A stretch of 64,000 nt of DNA from Mesobacillus selenatarsenatis SF-1 (GTDB taxonomy: Bacteria; Bacillota; Bacilli; Bacillales; Cytobacillaceae), in contig NZ_BASE01000008.1 in assembly GCF_000813125.1 (NCBI RefSeq), forward strand, positions 1-64,000. The letters are read 5' to 3'. Within the stretch, counting starts at the first letter, position 1. Every line of letters starts with the position of its first letter. A model generated the notes under the pieces. The model ran no database searches, had not been told where the DNA came from, and saw only the letters and a program-made list of their open reading frames with translations. Shown piece after piece: positions 1 to 8,586 of this stretch. Made by a program: the position numbers and the translations under genes.

Positions 1-24
1 GAAGCAGGAATGTTGAAGAAGGAT
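1..24 (+). repeat. 3' end of a cassette-type intergenic repeat (copy A)
   Basis: The window opens inside the palindrome half of the composite repeat described at 49-56 kb: a GAAGCAG centre followed by a GTTGAAGAAGG tail. It lies 57 bp before the start codon at 81, the same position relative to a gene as in the main array. Confidence 0.7.
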
Positions 25-80
25 TGGCATCGTAAGGAGTCGAATATTATCGGTATCCTTATGATAAGGGAATGATATAA

Positions 81-548
81 ATGGAACAAACCATTTCTAT
101 AGAGGTAGAAGTAGATTCACTAGAACTAGAATTCAACCAAAATATTATTGGGAACATTTCTTTTGTTGTTGATTACCATCGTTATTTTCCCGATGAAGGA
201 TGGTCTGATTTTGTAGTAATTATTTTATCTTGGTGGATTAAATCATTTAAAGGATTGTTAGTTTCTTCTATAGGCCGAACATTCAAGTTTGACTTTATGG
301 ATGGAACTCCTATTATTCTCGGGAAAAAAGTATGTCCATCTCGTATTGAATTATCGTTCGAATTTGATAAGGGAAAAAGGGTATTGGAATTCACCGCAAT
401 TTGCAAATTAGAGGAGCTGGGGAACAGTCTGCTTACAGCTTCAAAAAAGGTTCTAAGAGCTGTTGAAAGAAATAAGTGGAGCAGCGAAGAGATAGCTGAA
501 CTTAAAGACTTAACATTGTCACTCGAACGTTATTTTCAAAGTAATTAA
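81..548 (+). CDS. Hypothetical protein, 155 aa
   Basis: I do not recognise the family. The product is a mixed alpha/beta, apparently cytosolic protein with no signal peptide and no convincing membrane helix. Its C-terminal third (about residues 105-155) is predicted helical and charged, with a conserved-looking RNKWSSEEIAELK stretch. The ATG is preceded by an AAGGGAA ribosome binding site. It directly follows a copy of the composite repeat and ends at its own terminator, so it looks like one unit of the same single-gene cassette family found at 49-56 kb. Confidence 0.75.
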   Translation: MEQTISIEVEVDSLELEFNQNIIGNISFVVDYHRYFPDEGWSDFVVIILSWWIKSFKGLLVSSIGRTFKFDFMDGTPIILGKKVCPSRIELSFEFDKGKRVLEFTAICKLEELGNSLLTASKKVLRAVERNKWSSEEIAELKDLTLSLERYFQSN

Positions 549-569
549 ACTATCAATAAAGTTATATTT

Positions 570-605
570 AAGAAGGAGTTGCTATGCCAGCTCCTTCTTT
601 TTGCT
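570..605 (+). terminator. Rho-independent terminator after the 155-aa gene
   Basis: A perfect 9-bp stem AAGAAGGAG / CTCCTTCTT with a 12-nt loop is followed by a T run. It lies 22 bp after the stop codon at 548. Confidence 0.85.
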
Positions 606-647
606 ATAGGAGCCGATAAAAATATAAAGAAAAATAATAAAACAAAC

Positions 648-675
648 CAAAACCTTTTTCGAACCCACACGTCTA
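648..675 (+). promoter_or_regulatory. Putative ECF-sigma-dependent promoter of the sigma gene
   Basis: AAC at 651-653, then 16 nt, then CGTC at 670-673, 36 bp before the sigma start codon. In Bacillus subtilis SigM/SigW-type promoters have an AAC -35 core and a CGT(C/A) -10 core with this spacing. The site suggests autoregulation; this is inference from spacing and core match only. Confidence 0.5.
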
Positions 676-708
676 AGAATTAAGTGAATTAACAAGGAGA
701 GAAATTAG

Positions 709-1236
709 ATGGCTGACTACAGGGAAGAGGATATTCATGAGTGGTACAATCTGTATCATCAAACAATCTTTAAATTTATTTTTATGCTTACAAAAGATTA
801 TCAGCAAGCTGAGGATTTAACTCAGGAAACATTTTTTAAGGCCTATAAATACCATCATACTTTCAAAGGGGATTCTAGCGAAAAAACATGGTTGTTCAGT
901 ATCGCTCATAATGTGACTGTTGACCACATGAGAAAACAAAAGCCAATTCGCTTTTTTAAAGAGTTATTCCAACCTCAAATTGACATTAAACTATTGCCAG
1001 AAAATGTGGTCCAGCTTAAAGAAAGTTCAAAGGAAATTCACGAAGCATTAAGTGCGCTTAAACATTCGCACCGGGAAGTTATCATCCTTAGAAAGATCAA
1101 GGGTTTTTCAATTACCGAAACAGCGGAGATATTGAATTGTTCGGAAAGTAAAGTAAAGTCCACATTGCATCGTGGGATGTTAGCTTTGGAAAAAAGATTA
1201 ATTAAGGAGTCGGGGTTAAATGAACATACAAAGTGA
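709..1236 (+). CDS. ECF-family RNA polymerase sigma factor, 175 aa
   Basis: An alternative sigma-70 factor of the extracytoplasmic-function group. Region 2 covers about residues 15-80, including DLTQETFFKAY and the promoter-melting segment WLFSIAHNVTVDHMR. Region 4 covers about residues 110-165 with the helix-turn-helix ITETAEILNCSESKVKSTLHR. Length is normal for the group. The ATG has an AAGGAG site. The gene overlaps the next by 17 bp, the typical coupling of an ECF sigma with its membrane anti-sigma. A SigM/SigW-type promoter core upstream suggests autoregulation. Which stress it answers cannot be read from the sequence. Confidence 0.93.
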   Translation: MADYREEDIHEWYNLYHQTIFKFIFMLTKDYQQAEDLTQETFFKAYKYHHTFKGDSSEKTWLFSIAHNVTVDHMRKQKPIRFFKELFQPQIDIKLLPENVVQLKESSKEIHEALSALKHSHREVIILRKIKGFSITETAEILNCSESKVKSTLHRGMLALEKRLIKESGLNEHTK

Positions 1237-1975
1237 ATTGAACACTTATAATCGTGCTCTTCAGAAAGTAGAATATGATTTGGAATGGAGTCAGGAGCAA
1301 GCCGATTTAGTCAGGAGAAAACTGGAGAGGCAAATTTATAAGGAAAAGGTTAAATCTCGGGCTTTCAAAATTTTTGGATACCTATCAACTATAAGTATCA
1401 CTTTTTCTCTCCTTTTTTTGCTTGTTATTCAATTGGGGAATGAAGATTCATTTGTTTCAGGGATGCTATCAAAAGAAGAAAAGCTGTATACAATGGAAGT
1501 AATCGACGGGAAAGAGAGACCGGTTTTAACCGAAAAAGGGATGGAATATGTTGTTTATCCAATGGATGCCCACAAGGAGATCAATACAATCTCAGGAGAA
1601 CCATTTCTTGGAGTATCTGTTGGAAAAATAGGTAGTAAAGAACAAATATATACACAGGCGATTTACCCGACTTCAGAAGGAAGGTTTATTTCAGTACATT
1701 ATTCAAAGAATGAAACGGGATCAGTTGAAGAAATGAGTAGATATTTTTTACCCGAATATCCCCTCTACGGAACAAAAGTCACGGAAATAAATGTTTCAGG
1801 GCAACGGGCATTTCTACATGAACCTACAACAGAATATGGATCAGCTGCGTTATATATCGTTACCAAAAATTATGTATACTATATGACTAATCAGGGGTTG
1901 TTGAATAAAAAGCAGGGTGATTCTGAGGAGTTAGTCAGACTTGCCAACTTGTTTAACTTTGAGGTTGAAAGATAA
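1220..1975 (+). CDS. Membrane-anchored anti-sigma factor, 251 aa (likely)
   Basis: A cytoplasmic N-terminus of about 50 charged residues, one membrane helix at about residues 51-73 and an extracytoplasmic domain of about 175 residues give the layout of an ECF anti-sigma factor. The outer domain looks like DUF4367-type sensor domains, with a hydrophobic YVVYPM strand and a C-terminal ELVRLANLFNFE helix; this family assignment is tentative. Translation starts inside the 3' end of the sigma gene. No zinc-binding HxxxCxxC motif is seen in the N-terminus, so it is not a standard ZAS-type anti-sigma. Confidence 0.75.
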   Translation: MNIQSELNTYNRALQKVEYDLEWSQEQADLVRRKLERQIYKEKVKSRAFKIFGYLSTISITFSLLFLLVIQLGNEDSFVSGMLSKEEKLYTMEVIDGKERPVLTEKGMEYVVYPMDAHKEINTISGEPFLGVSVGKIGSKEQIYTQAIYPTSEGRFISVHYSKNETGSVEEMSRYFLPEYPLYGTKVTEINVSGQRAFLHEPTTEYGSAALYIVTKNYVYYMTNQGLLNKKQGDSEELVRLANLFNFEVER

Positions 1976-2096
1976 ATGTTAGATTTTAGAATTGATTATC
2001 TGCTTAAATAATTGCCGATGCATTACTTGGAGTATAAATTAATTCTGTGAGTTAACAGGACTGAAAAAGTTTGTGAACCATTATAATTTAAGGTAA

Positions 2097-2178
2097 GGGT
2101 GCTTTGATCCAAGAAGGATTAAGGCACCTTTTGTTGAATTCCTTATTGAGCTAATGGGGCAGTTATGTTGAAGAAGAG
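2097..2178 (+). repeat. Cassette-type intergenic repeat (copy B, full length)
   Basis: This copy has both parts: a GGTGC...GCACC hairpin around TTGATCC/GGATTAA at 2098-2130 with a short T run, a TTGAATTCCTTATTGAG spacer, then the GGGGCAG palindrome half and the TTGAAGAAG tail. It lies about 120 bp after the anti-sigma gene and acts plausibly as its terminator. Confidence 0.8.
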
Positions 2179-2483
2179 GATTGTACGGGAGCGGAAATCA
2201 ACAGCCACGTTTAACAGAGTGTTTAGTTTAAAAAAGTATAGCAGTGAAGCTCATTCGACGCGTGCAAAAATGAATGTACAACTTTTATCACCTTTCCAAG
2301 CCTTGGCAGTCGCCGGGATTCTTTATTTCGCAGTAAATTATGCTGAATCCGGCTTTACCTTAAAAATATTTTTCCAACATACCGTGAACCCGATTGCAGG
2401 ATCAACCGGATTTAACAGCCAAAGAAAAGGAGATTGCGAATTGATTATCGAATATATTCCGTCATGATAGATAGGAGCTTCAT
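2179..2483 (+). other. Non-coding or vestigial stretch after repeat B
   Basis: A 100-codon frame (2165-2467) opens inside the repeat itself and has no good ribosome binding site. Its product has one hydrophobic stretch but reads like chance coding. In another frame, about 2416-2445 reads DLTAKEKEIAN followed by a stop, which looks like the tail of a decayed gene. I see no gene I can support here. Confidence 0.4.
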
Positions 2484-3512
2484 ATGAAAAAGAAAATGTT
2501 AATGTATGGCACTAGCTTTGTGATTTTGTTTCTGATCCTGTTTGCTCTGGACAAATATAAGATTTATAAAGAAGAAGAGCCTCCGATTCCGGATATTTCT
2601 GTTGAAGGCGTCTCCATCAACGCTCATCCAGGCCCATATGACTGGCGCGGCTCAAAGAAGAGTACTGAAAATCCAGTAGAGATGCTCGCAGGGTTGCCTG
2701 GTGATAAGGTAAAGGAAGATAACACCCTGACAATCGCCTTTCCAGAAGGCGGCCAGCCAAAAAAAATAACGGTCAGTGAATGGGACAGCTTTTCAAAAGA
2801 GCAAACCGATTACGATTACCTGGAGGGTTTTCCTATACCTTACAGCCATAAAAGCTGGGGAATTGTCTATTTAATTATCAATGCGGAATGGAAAAATGAC
2901 TCTGTTTCATATTATTTAAAGCTGAACGTTGAGCAGAATTATTATGGCGACATGCTGGCAAAAAAAGAAGGAGCACTTACAGCTATGGCGGTTGTTCCGT
3001 CAGGAGAAGGCGCAAACTATGATTTGCCTGCTGAAGCGAAAAAGCCGCTTGAAAGGTTTGAAATATACGATGATATTGAGTTTGTCAAAGAAGAGTTTCC
3101 AGGGTTAAGCAGCTGGGCACCTTCAACCATTCCTATGTACTTTGTGTTCAATAATGAATACTTGACTTATACTGCAAAGGATAAGGCACAAATGATCCAG
3201 TACCTGGAGGCTGTTCCAAAGCCACCTTATCTAGGCCTGCTGGCACCAAGGGACGGGGAAATCAGGGTGCTTGCGGTCGTCCCGCCTGGAGAAAAAGAAT
3301 TAACCGATTCCGACCCTGAAATAAAGGGATTGCTTAATACATTCGAAGTTCGTGATGATCTTGAGGAAGTCAAGAAGGAGTTTCCGGGATTAAGAGACTT
3401 AACTGCAGCTGCTCTCCCGGTATACTATGTGTTCAATGACAAAAAACCGTTAAAAACAACTTTTGAAAAAGAAGAATTGATTATTTTTATAGAATTCTAT
3501 AAAAATAAATAA
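2484..3512 (+). CDS. Hypothetical exported or membrane-anchored protein with an internal duplication, 342 aa
   Basis: An N-terminal hydrophobic helix (about residues 6-23) would anchor or export the protein; the rest is hydrophilic. Two similar segments of about 90 residues occur in tandem, at about 175-240 and 263-330. Each contains FE(I/V)xDD(I/L)E-V-KEFPGL and then P(M/V)Y(F/Y)VFN(N/D). The ATG has an AGGAG site. I do not recognise the family. The preceding DNA carries a cassette-type repeat about 300 bp upstream, so it may belong to the same accessory pool. Confidence 0.8.
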   Translation: MKKKMLMYGTSFVILFLILFALDKYKIYKEEEPPIPDISVEGVSINAHPGPYDWRGSKKSTENPVEMLAGLPGDKVKEDNTLTIAFPEGGQPKKITVSEWDSFSKEQTDYDYLEGFPIPYSHKSWGIVYLIINAEWKNDSVSYYLKLNVEQNYYGDMLAKKEGALTAMAVVPSGEGANYDLPAEAKKPLERFEIYDDIEFVKEEFPGLSSWAPSTIPMYFVFNNEYLTYTAKDKAQMIQYLEAVPKPPYLGLLAPRDGEIRVLAVVPPGEKELTDSDPEIKGLLNTFEVRDDLEEVKKEFPGLRDLTAAALPVYYVFNDKKPLKTTFEKEELIIFIEFYKNK

Positions 3513-3557
3513 AATAAATATAAACTAATTGTGCTGCTAATTCACCAGCGAATTTAG

Positions 3558-3872
3558 GTTCTACAGAAATTTTATGGGTTCTCAGTTTTTGATAGACGTA
3601 ATACTCCAATCTCTTGGGTAATTGAGAAACAAAAAGAAAATGACAACTCTGATTTAAGTGATCAGGAAAAAATAGAACTTGATAAATTGTATGAAGGAAA
3701 CGCTCACCGAGCATTTATGGGCAAAAATCAAAATAGTGATATGACAATAATCTCAAAGGATTCGAAAGGAAAACCCCTTATAAAAAAAATGGCTGTATAC
3801 AAGAACGATGTACTAAGAATGGAGTTTCTAAATGCAAATGGTGAAGTTATTTACAAACTTACACCTGAGTAG
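3558..3872 (+). pseudogene. Gene remnant, C-terminal 104 codons without a start
   Basis: One frame stays open from the stop at 3555 to a TAA at 3872. Its sequence looks like real coding (for example YGFSVFDRRNTPISWVIEKQ, then DQEKIELDKLYEGNAHRAFM), but no plausible start or ribosome binding site exists at the 5' end. A TTG at 3687 could start a 61-residue piece but lacks a ribosome binding site. Best read as the 3' part of a decayed gene of unknown family. Confidence 0.55.
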
Positions 3873-4378
3873 TTATTTATAAAAACATAATTTCTATACT
3901 CTGATTACTGGTGCGATTGCTGAACAAAAGCAGTCGCTCTTTCTCACTAAAGAGGCAGCATTCTTATATAGTAAAGCAACCTTTGTGAAAAAAAGCACTT
4001 AAAGATAAGGGTGCTTATCTTAAATAAGAACCATTATATTTATGGTTCCGAAAATACAATAAATTAGAAAAATGGCGTGTCAAAACTGATATCAGTTTAC
4101 ACGCCATTTTCATTGTCATTTAAAGGAGATGCACCCTAAAATGGAACGGTTTACTCACATAATGCGAATTGGATTTTTTTTATCTCCTTATCAATTTTTA
4201 AACTGTATGACAAAAGTTCGAGTTTCAATTTGAGACTATACAAGCCTTTATAGAAATTTTTAATACTACGCACTTGGAACTAAGTATATACTGAAATAAG
4301 TTATTTCTGGAATGTACTATTATCAATGGGTTAACAATGTTAATCTAGGTTATGAAACTATTATAGGAGAGTCCTGAA
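3873..4378. other. Intergenic region of about 500 bp
   Basis: AT-rich spacer between the remnant and the nuclease lipoprotein gene. It contains the strong hairpin at 4067-4113 and otherwise no open frame that I can support. The last 100 bp presumably hold the nuclease promoter, but no clear consensus is visible. Confidence 0.6.
4067..4113 (+). terminator. Strong long-stem terminator
   Basis: Arms AAAATGGCGTGT and ACACGCCATTTT enclose a second short palindrome AAACTGATATCAGTTT, making an almost continuous stem of about 20 bp. A-rich and T-rich flanks would let it work on both strands. Confidence 0.75.
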
Positions 4379-5308
4379 ATGAAAAAGAAAATGAATTATT
4401 TAACCTTACTTTTAACAACCATATTAATGGTTGGTTGTACCAACGTAGAAGATACATCCAAACCAGATAGAGAAACAAATCCACAAGAAGTAACCACAGT
4501 TAATACAAATGAAAATAGTGAAAAAGAAGAAGCTGCGGTTGTCAATGAACCAGTAGTAGAGGAAAAACCAAGCCAATCAAATGATGAACTGTTCTCGGGA
4601 TACAAATTAATTGAAGTTGATGGTGGTGATTTGTCAGGATTTCGTGAACCTAACGTCGTCGTTGACATTGGTTATGGGGACCGTGAATATTGGGCATTTA
4701 CTAATGAATACGGGCAACTAGTACGTGTCATTGCTGACGAAATCATTTTACAAGATGACCTTAACGAACCTGTATTATCTTCTGGCAGATACTACTCTGA
4801 TGAGGCAAAGGTTCCTGGCGTCGAAAGTGACGTTTTAGATGAGGGGCATATCATTGCTGATTCTCTCGGAGGGGTATCAAATGCTTATAACATTACCCCA
4901 CAAGATAGTACGCTCAACCGACATGGTGATCAAGCTTATATGGAAGAAGTGATCCGTAGCGCAGGCGGAGCCACTAATTTTGAAGCAATTATCACATATC
5001 ACAATACGGAAACGCATATTCCCTCAAGTTATCAGTATACCTATACTTTAATGGGTAATGTGATCGTTGATACATTTGACAATGTCAATCCTGATGAAGT
5101 AAATGAATCACTCGGTTTAACAGGCAATGAGCCTTCAGATACTAGTTCAAATACAAACGATGATATTTCGAGTGTTGATACAAACGGTAATGGACAGGTG
5201 ACGATCAAGGAGGCAAAAGCAGCAGGTTTCAGTATGCCAATAACAAGTGATCATTGGTTATACCCATATATGGACGATCGTGATAACGACGGTATGGTAG
5301 GTGAGTAA
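4379..5308 (+). CDS. Secreted lipoprotein with DNA/RNA non-specific nuclease-like and Excalibur-like domains, 309 aa
   Basis: A lipoprotein signal peptide ends at the lipobox LMVGC (Cys20), followed by an acidic, low-complexity linker to about residue 70. Residues about 85-230 resemble the beta-beta-alpha-metal DNA/RNA non-specific endonucleases: DEGHIIADSLGG (His157) takes the place of the usual DRGH, and NAYNITPQDSTLN supplies the metal-site Asn. The C-terminus (about 265-309) has Asp-rich loops, DTNGNGQ and DRDNDG, like Excalibur calcium-binding domains. It probably sits outside the membrane and may degrade extracellular nucleic acid. The ATG has a TAGGAGAG site. It is monocistronic. Confidence 0.82.
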   Translation: MKKKMNYLTLLLTTILMVGCTNVEDTSKPDRETNPQEVTTVNTNENSEKEEAAVVNEPVVEEKPSQSNDELFSGYKLIEVDGGDLSGFREPNVVVDIGYGDREYWAFTNEYGQLVRVIADEIILQDDLNEPVLSSGRYYSDEAKVPGVESDVLDEGHIIADSLGGVSNAYNITPQDSTLNRHGDQAYMEEVIRSAGGATNFEAIITYHNTETHIPSSYQYTYTLMGNVIVDTFDNVNPDEVNESLGLTGNEPSDTSSNTNDDISSVDTNGNGQVTIKEAKAAGFSMPITSDHWLYPYMDDRDNDGMVGE

Positions 5309-5508
5309 GACTAGAACATTAATCAAAATGAATGAAGAAGTACAATTTCCTCTTTGGATAATTCTGTACAGGTACAACTGAAGTTATGGCATATCATTTA
5401 AATTTGTACAATTATCCTTCACTCACCGGTTCGTATGTTCTATAAGCAGATATGCACCGGTAATTGGATTTATTAATTAGGACTTATACTAGTTTATATA
5501 AATTTAAA

Positions 5509-5543
5509 AAAACACTGACCATTATATATAGGGTCAGTGTTTA
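5509..5543. terminator. Bidirectional terminator between convergent genes
   Basis: Stem AACACTGACC / GGGTCAGTGTT with a 10-nt loop, A-rich on one side and T-rich on the other. It serves the minus-strand DUF2200 gene and possibly the nuclease gene on the plus strand. Confidence 0.85.
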
Positions 5544-5547
5544 TCTT

Positions 5548-5898
5548 TTATTTCCGTAAAATCTTCTCCATCTTTTTTCCCTTTGCCAACTCATCGATCA
5601 GCTTGTCCAGGTAGCGGATTTCTCTCATGGTTTGTTCCTCGATCTCTTCAATTCGGACACCGCAAATCACACCTTTGATCAAATCCCTCGAAGGATTCAG
5701 TTGGGGAGCTTCTGCAAAGAAGGTCTCAAAGTCTGTCTGTTTTTCAAGTATTGCTTCTACTTCTTCCTGGCTATACCCTGTCAACCAAGTGATGATTTCA
5801 TCAACTTCAGCTTTCGTCCGTCCTTTTCTTTCCGCCTTATTCACATAATGAGGATAGACACTTGCGAAACTCATTGTGTAGATCTTATGTTTAGCCAT
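5548..5898 (-). CDS. DUF2200 family protein, 116 aa
   Basis: The whole protein matches my recollection of the DUF2200 family: a [19 protein letters not shown] start, then GYSQEEVE and a C-terminal [29 protein letters not shown] helix in shorter pieces. It is a small, soluble protein of unknown function, common in Firmicutes, and is often a single-gene unit as here. A GGGAGTT ribosome binding site precedes the ATG. No residue pattern suggests a catalytic role. Confidence 0.88.
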   Translation of the reverse strand: MAKHKIYTMSFASVYPHYVNKAERKGRTKAEVDEIITWLTGYSQEEVEAILEKQTDFETFFAEAPQLNPSRDLIKGVICGVRIEEIEEQTMREIRYLDKLIDELAKGKKMEKILRK

Positions 5899-6099
5899 GT
5901 TACAACTCCCTGTTAATTGTTTTCTTCATTATAGTACGAAAAATAGACCCGTACAAACGTGATAACGGTCAATTAATTCAAGAAATAGAGGGTTCTCTTA
6001 ATTTATAGGTACGAGCTTTTGTTTTTAAAAAGGAAATAGACCGATGGGGAAGAATATTAAAGTATATGAATGTGAATCGTGCGTAATGGGGTGTGGTTG

Positions 6100-6372
6100 A
6101 TGGCTAAAACAATACTTTCTAACAAAGAAAGTAAAGTTCCTAGAACGTTTTTCGAAGGAAGCACTTTCTTTCGTATGCTCCGCTTTGTCTTCTTACTATT
6201 TCTTTCCTTCTTCTTAGTGTATGTCTACTATCTGTACCTGACAGGCCACCTTAAAAAAAACATTCTTACAATCTGGTCTAATCATCAGCAAATCATCATT
6301 TCATCTTCGATTTTCGTTACATATACAGTGATTATTTTTCAGTTGGGTATATGGAGAGGGAGAAGAAGGTAG
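6100..6372 (+). CDS. Small membrane protein, 90 aa, unknown function
   Basis: Two hydrophobic segments (about residues 25-47 and 61-82) are separated by a short polar loop, with basic ends (WRGRRR at the C-terminus). The frame is open from a GTG at 6079, but the ATG at 6100 follows a GGGGTGTGG site and is preferred. It ends just before a terminator. No family recognised. Confidence 0.65.
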   Translation: MAKTILSNKESKVPRTFFEGSTFFRMLRFVFLLFLSFFLVYVYYLYLTGHLKKNILTIWSNHQQIIISSSIFVTYTVIIFQLGIWRGRRR

Positions 6373-6398
6373 CACGATGTTATTTTGATTATTGAATG

Positions 6399-6428
6399 GA
6401 AGCAGGGTAATCCTTTGCTTCTTTTTTT
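6399..6428 (+). terminator. Terminator after the small membrane protein gene
   Basis: GAAGCAGGG pairs with TCCTTTGCTTC (two G-U pairs) and is followed by seven T residues. Confidence 0.75.
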
Positions 6429-6675
6429 GTCGGGAGTATGCAAGGGTTCTGAAATGCTGTTGATTAATTCTTAATGTATTAATTCCTCAAGGGGATAAAT
6501 TTTTCATACACCATCATCCTTTCGTACTATCCATTTCTGTGCCTAATTTACCCCTTACGCTAAAACAGTTAGTATTATAGTTTTAAAATTGGGAAAATTC
6601 GGTTAAATATTTGCTATTACTCTTCTATTTCCACTACCATAATATTGAAATCAAATTAAATAGGAGGGATTCATT

Positions 6676-8445
6676 TTGAAAAACTTCTTACGTACCGGGC
6701 TGTTTGCTTTGCTAAGTGTTCTGTTACTGGCCGGTACAATGCCTGCAGCAGGACTGGCAAAAAAACCGCAATTCAGCTACGACCAGTACAGCCAGGTGGA
6801 TGTGGGCAAGGATGGAATGGTTGCGACGGCCCACCCGCTTGCATCAGAGATTGGTGCTGAGGTTCTTCGCAAGGGCGGAAACGCGATAGATGCTTCTGTT
6901 GCCATTCAGTTTGCGCTGAACGTAGTAGAGCCGATGATGTCCGGGATCGGCGGCGGTGGTTTCATGATGGTTTATGACGGAAAAACAAAGGAAACCACAA
7001 TCGTGAACAGCCGTGAGCGTGCTCCTGAGGGCGCGACGCCAGACATGTTCCTGGATGAAAACGGGAAGCCGATTCCTTTTTCAGAACGTTCAACAGGAGG
7101 TAAGGCAGTAGGAGTGCCGGGAACGTTAAAAGGGCTTGAGACAGCACTTGAAATGTGGGGAACACGTCCACTGCAGCAGCTGATCGGTCCATCTATTAAG
7201 CTAGCAGACAAGGGATTTCCAATTGATTCAGTCCTTGCAGATGCGATTGCCGATAATCAGGACAAGTTATCAAAATCAGCAGCTGGTGAGGTTTTCCTGC
7301 CTGACGGAAAGCCACTTCAAGAGGGAGATGTCCTTGTTCAGGACGACCTGGCTAAAACTTTTAAGCTGATCCGTTCACATGGAGCTGATGCACTGTATAA
7401 AGGAGAGATTGCAGAAGCAGTTGCGGATGTTGTCCAGGATTTTGGTGGATCGATGACTCCTGAGGATCTGGCAAAGTATGATGTAACTGTCGATGAGCCA
7501 GTGTGGGGAGACTATCAAGGCTACGAAATTGCCAGCATGCCTCCTCCAAGTTCTGGCGGTGTCTTCCTGCTGCAAATGCTGAAAATACTGGACGATTTCA
7601 ATCTGTCCCAATATGATGTCAACTCTGCAGAAAAATATCATCTTCTGGCTGAAGCCATGCATCTTGCCTATGCTGATCGAGCAGCATACGCTGGAGATCC
7701 TGAATTCGTCAATGTTCCTGTGAATGGTTTGCTCAACCCTGATTACATCAAGGAGCGCCAGGAGCTAATCAGCATGGACTCTGTTAATCAGTCTCCTACG
7801 GCAGGTGACCCTTGGAAGTATGAAAATTCCGAGGCGAACTTTACACCAACAAGCCAGCCAAATGACAGGAAGTATGGAGAAACAACTCACTTTACTGTTG
7901 CTGACAAATGGGGAAATGTTGTTTCCTACACAACAACAATTGAACAGGTGTTTGGAACGGGAATCATGGTGCCTGGTTACGGATTTATGCTGAACAATGA
8001 ATTGACCGACTTTGATGCAGTCCCTGGCGGTGCGAATGAAGTTCAGCCGAACAAACGCCCGTTGAGCAGTATGACACCGACCATTGTTTTTGAAAACGGC
8101 GAACCAGTCTTGACGGTTGGCTCACCAGGAGGCCCGACGATCATTACCTCAGTGTTGCAAACCATCATCCATGCCATTGAGTATGATATGGAGCTCAAGG
8201 AAGCAGTCGAGCAGCCTAGAATATACACTAACAATCTAAATTCCTACCGCTATGAAGATGGTATCAGCTCTGACACTCTTAACGAACTGAATGCCATGGG
8301 CCATAAATTTGGACCTAGCCCAACGACCATCGGCAATGTCCAAAGCATCCTGGTCGACCGTGAGAACGGTACTTTTAAGGGAGTCGCCGACTCAAGCAGA
8401 AATGGCGCAGCTATTGGAGTAGATCTAAAAGGGAACCGAAAATAG
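6676..8445 (+). CDS. ggt: Gamma-glutamyltransferase, 589 aa
   Basis: A secreted N-terminal-nucleophile hydrolase that transfers or hydrolyses the gamma-glutamyl group of glutathione and, in Bacillus, of poly-gamma-glutamate or glutamine. A signal peptide spans about residues 1-28. The precursor cleaves itself before the catalytic threonine, here the first Thr of ETTHFTVAD (about Thr403), giving large and small subunits. Other family signatures are MMSGIGGGGFMMVY, NSRERAPEGA, the RPLSSMTPTI segment and GSPGGPTI. Length is normal. The TTG start has a TAGGAGGG site 9 bp upstream. Base composition is more GC-rich than in the accessory regions. It is monocistronic. Confidence 0.97.
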   Translation: MKNFLRTGLFALLSVLLLAGTMPAAGLAKKPQFSYDQYSQVDVGKDGMVATAHPLASEIGAEVLRKGGNAIDASVAIQFALNVVEPMMSGIGGGGFMMVYDGKTKETTIVNSRERAPEGATPDMFLDENGKPIPFSERSTGGKAVGVPGTLKGLETALEMWGTRPLQQLIGPSIKLADKGFPIDSVLADAIADNQDKLSKSAAGEVFLPDGKPLQEGDVLVQDDLAKTFKLIRSHGADALYKGEIAEAVADVVQDFGGSMTPEDLAKYDVTVDEPVWGDYQGYEIASMPPPSSGGVFLLQMLKILDDFNLSQYDVNSAEKYHLLAEAMHLAYADRAAYAGDPEFVNVPVNGLLNPDYIKERQELISMDSVNQSPTAGDPWKYENSEANFTPTSQPNDRKYGETTHFTVADKWGNVVSYTTTIEQVFGTGIMVPGYGFMLNNELTDFDAVPGGANEVQPNKRPLSSMTPTIVFENGEPVLTVGSPGGPTIITSVLQTIIHAIEYDMELKEAVEQPRIYTNNLNSYRYEDGISSDTLNELNAMGHKFGPSPTTIGNVQSILVDRENGTFKGVADSSRNGAAIGVDLKGNRK

Positions 8446-8454
8446 AGATATATG

Positions 8455-8487
8455 AAAGGAGCGGGAAATTTCCGCTCCTTTTTCATT
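8455..8487 (+). terminator. Terminator of ggt
   Basis: AAAGGAGCGG / CCGCTCCTTT stem around GAAATTT, followed by TTC-rich DNA, 10 bp after the ggt stop codon. Confidence 0.85.
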
Positions 8488-8586
8488 TCAGTTATTAAAG
8501 TCATAAGTGATATACTATTGTTCTAATATAATAGAAGAAACGGATCAGACCGACCGTTTGTTATATAGAGCAAAGGAGTCAATAGT

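Noticed and set aside
2165-2467. 100-codon frame starting inside repeat copy B
   Set aside because: The start codon belongs to the repeat, there is no ribosome binding site and the product resembles no protein I know.
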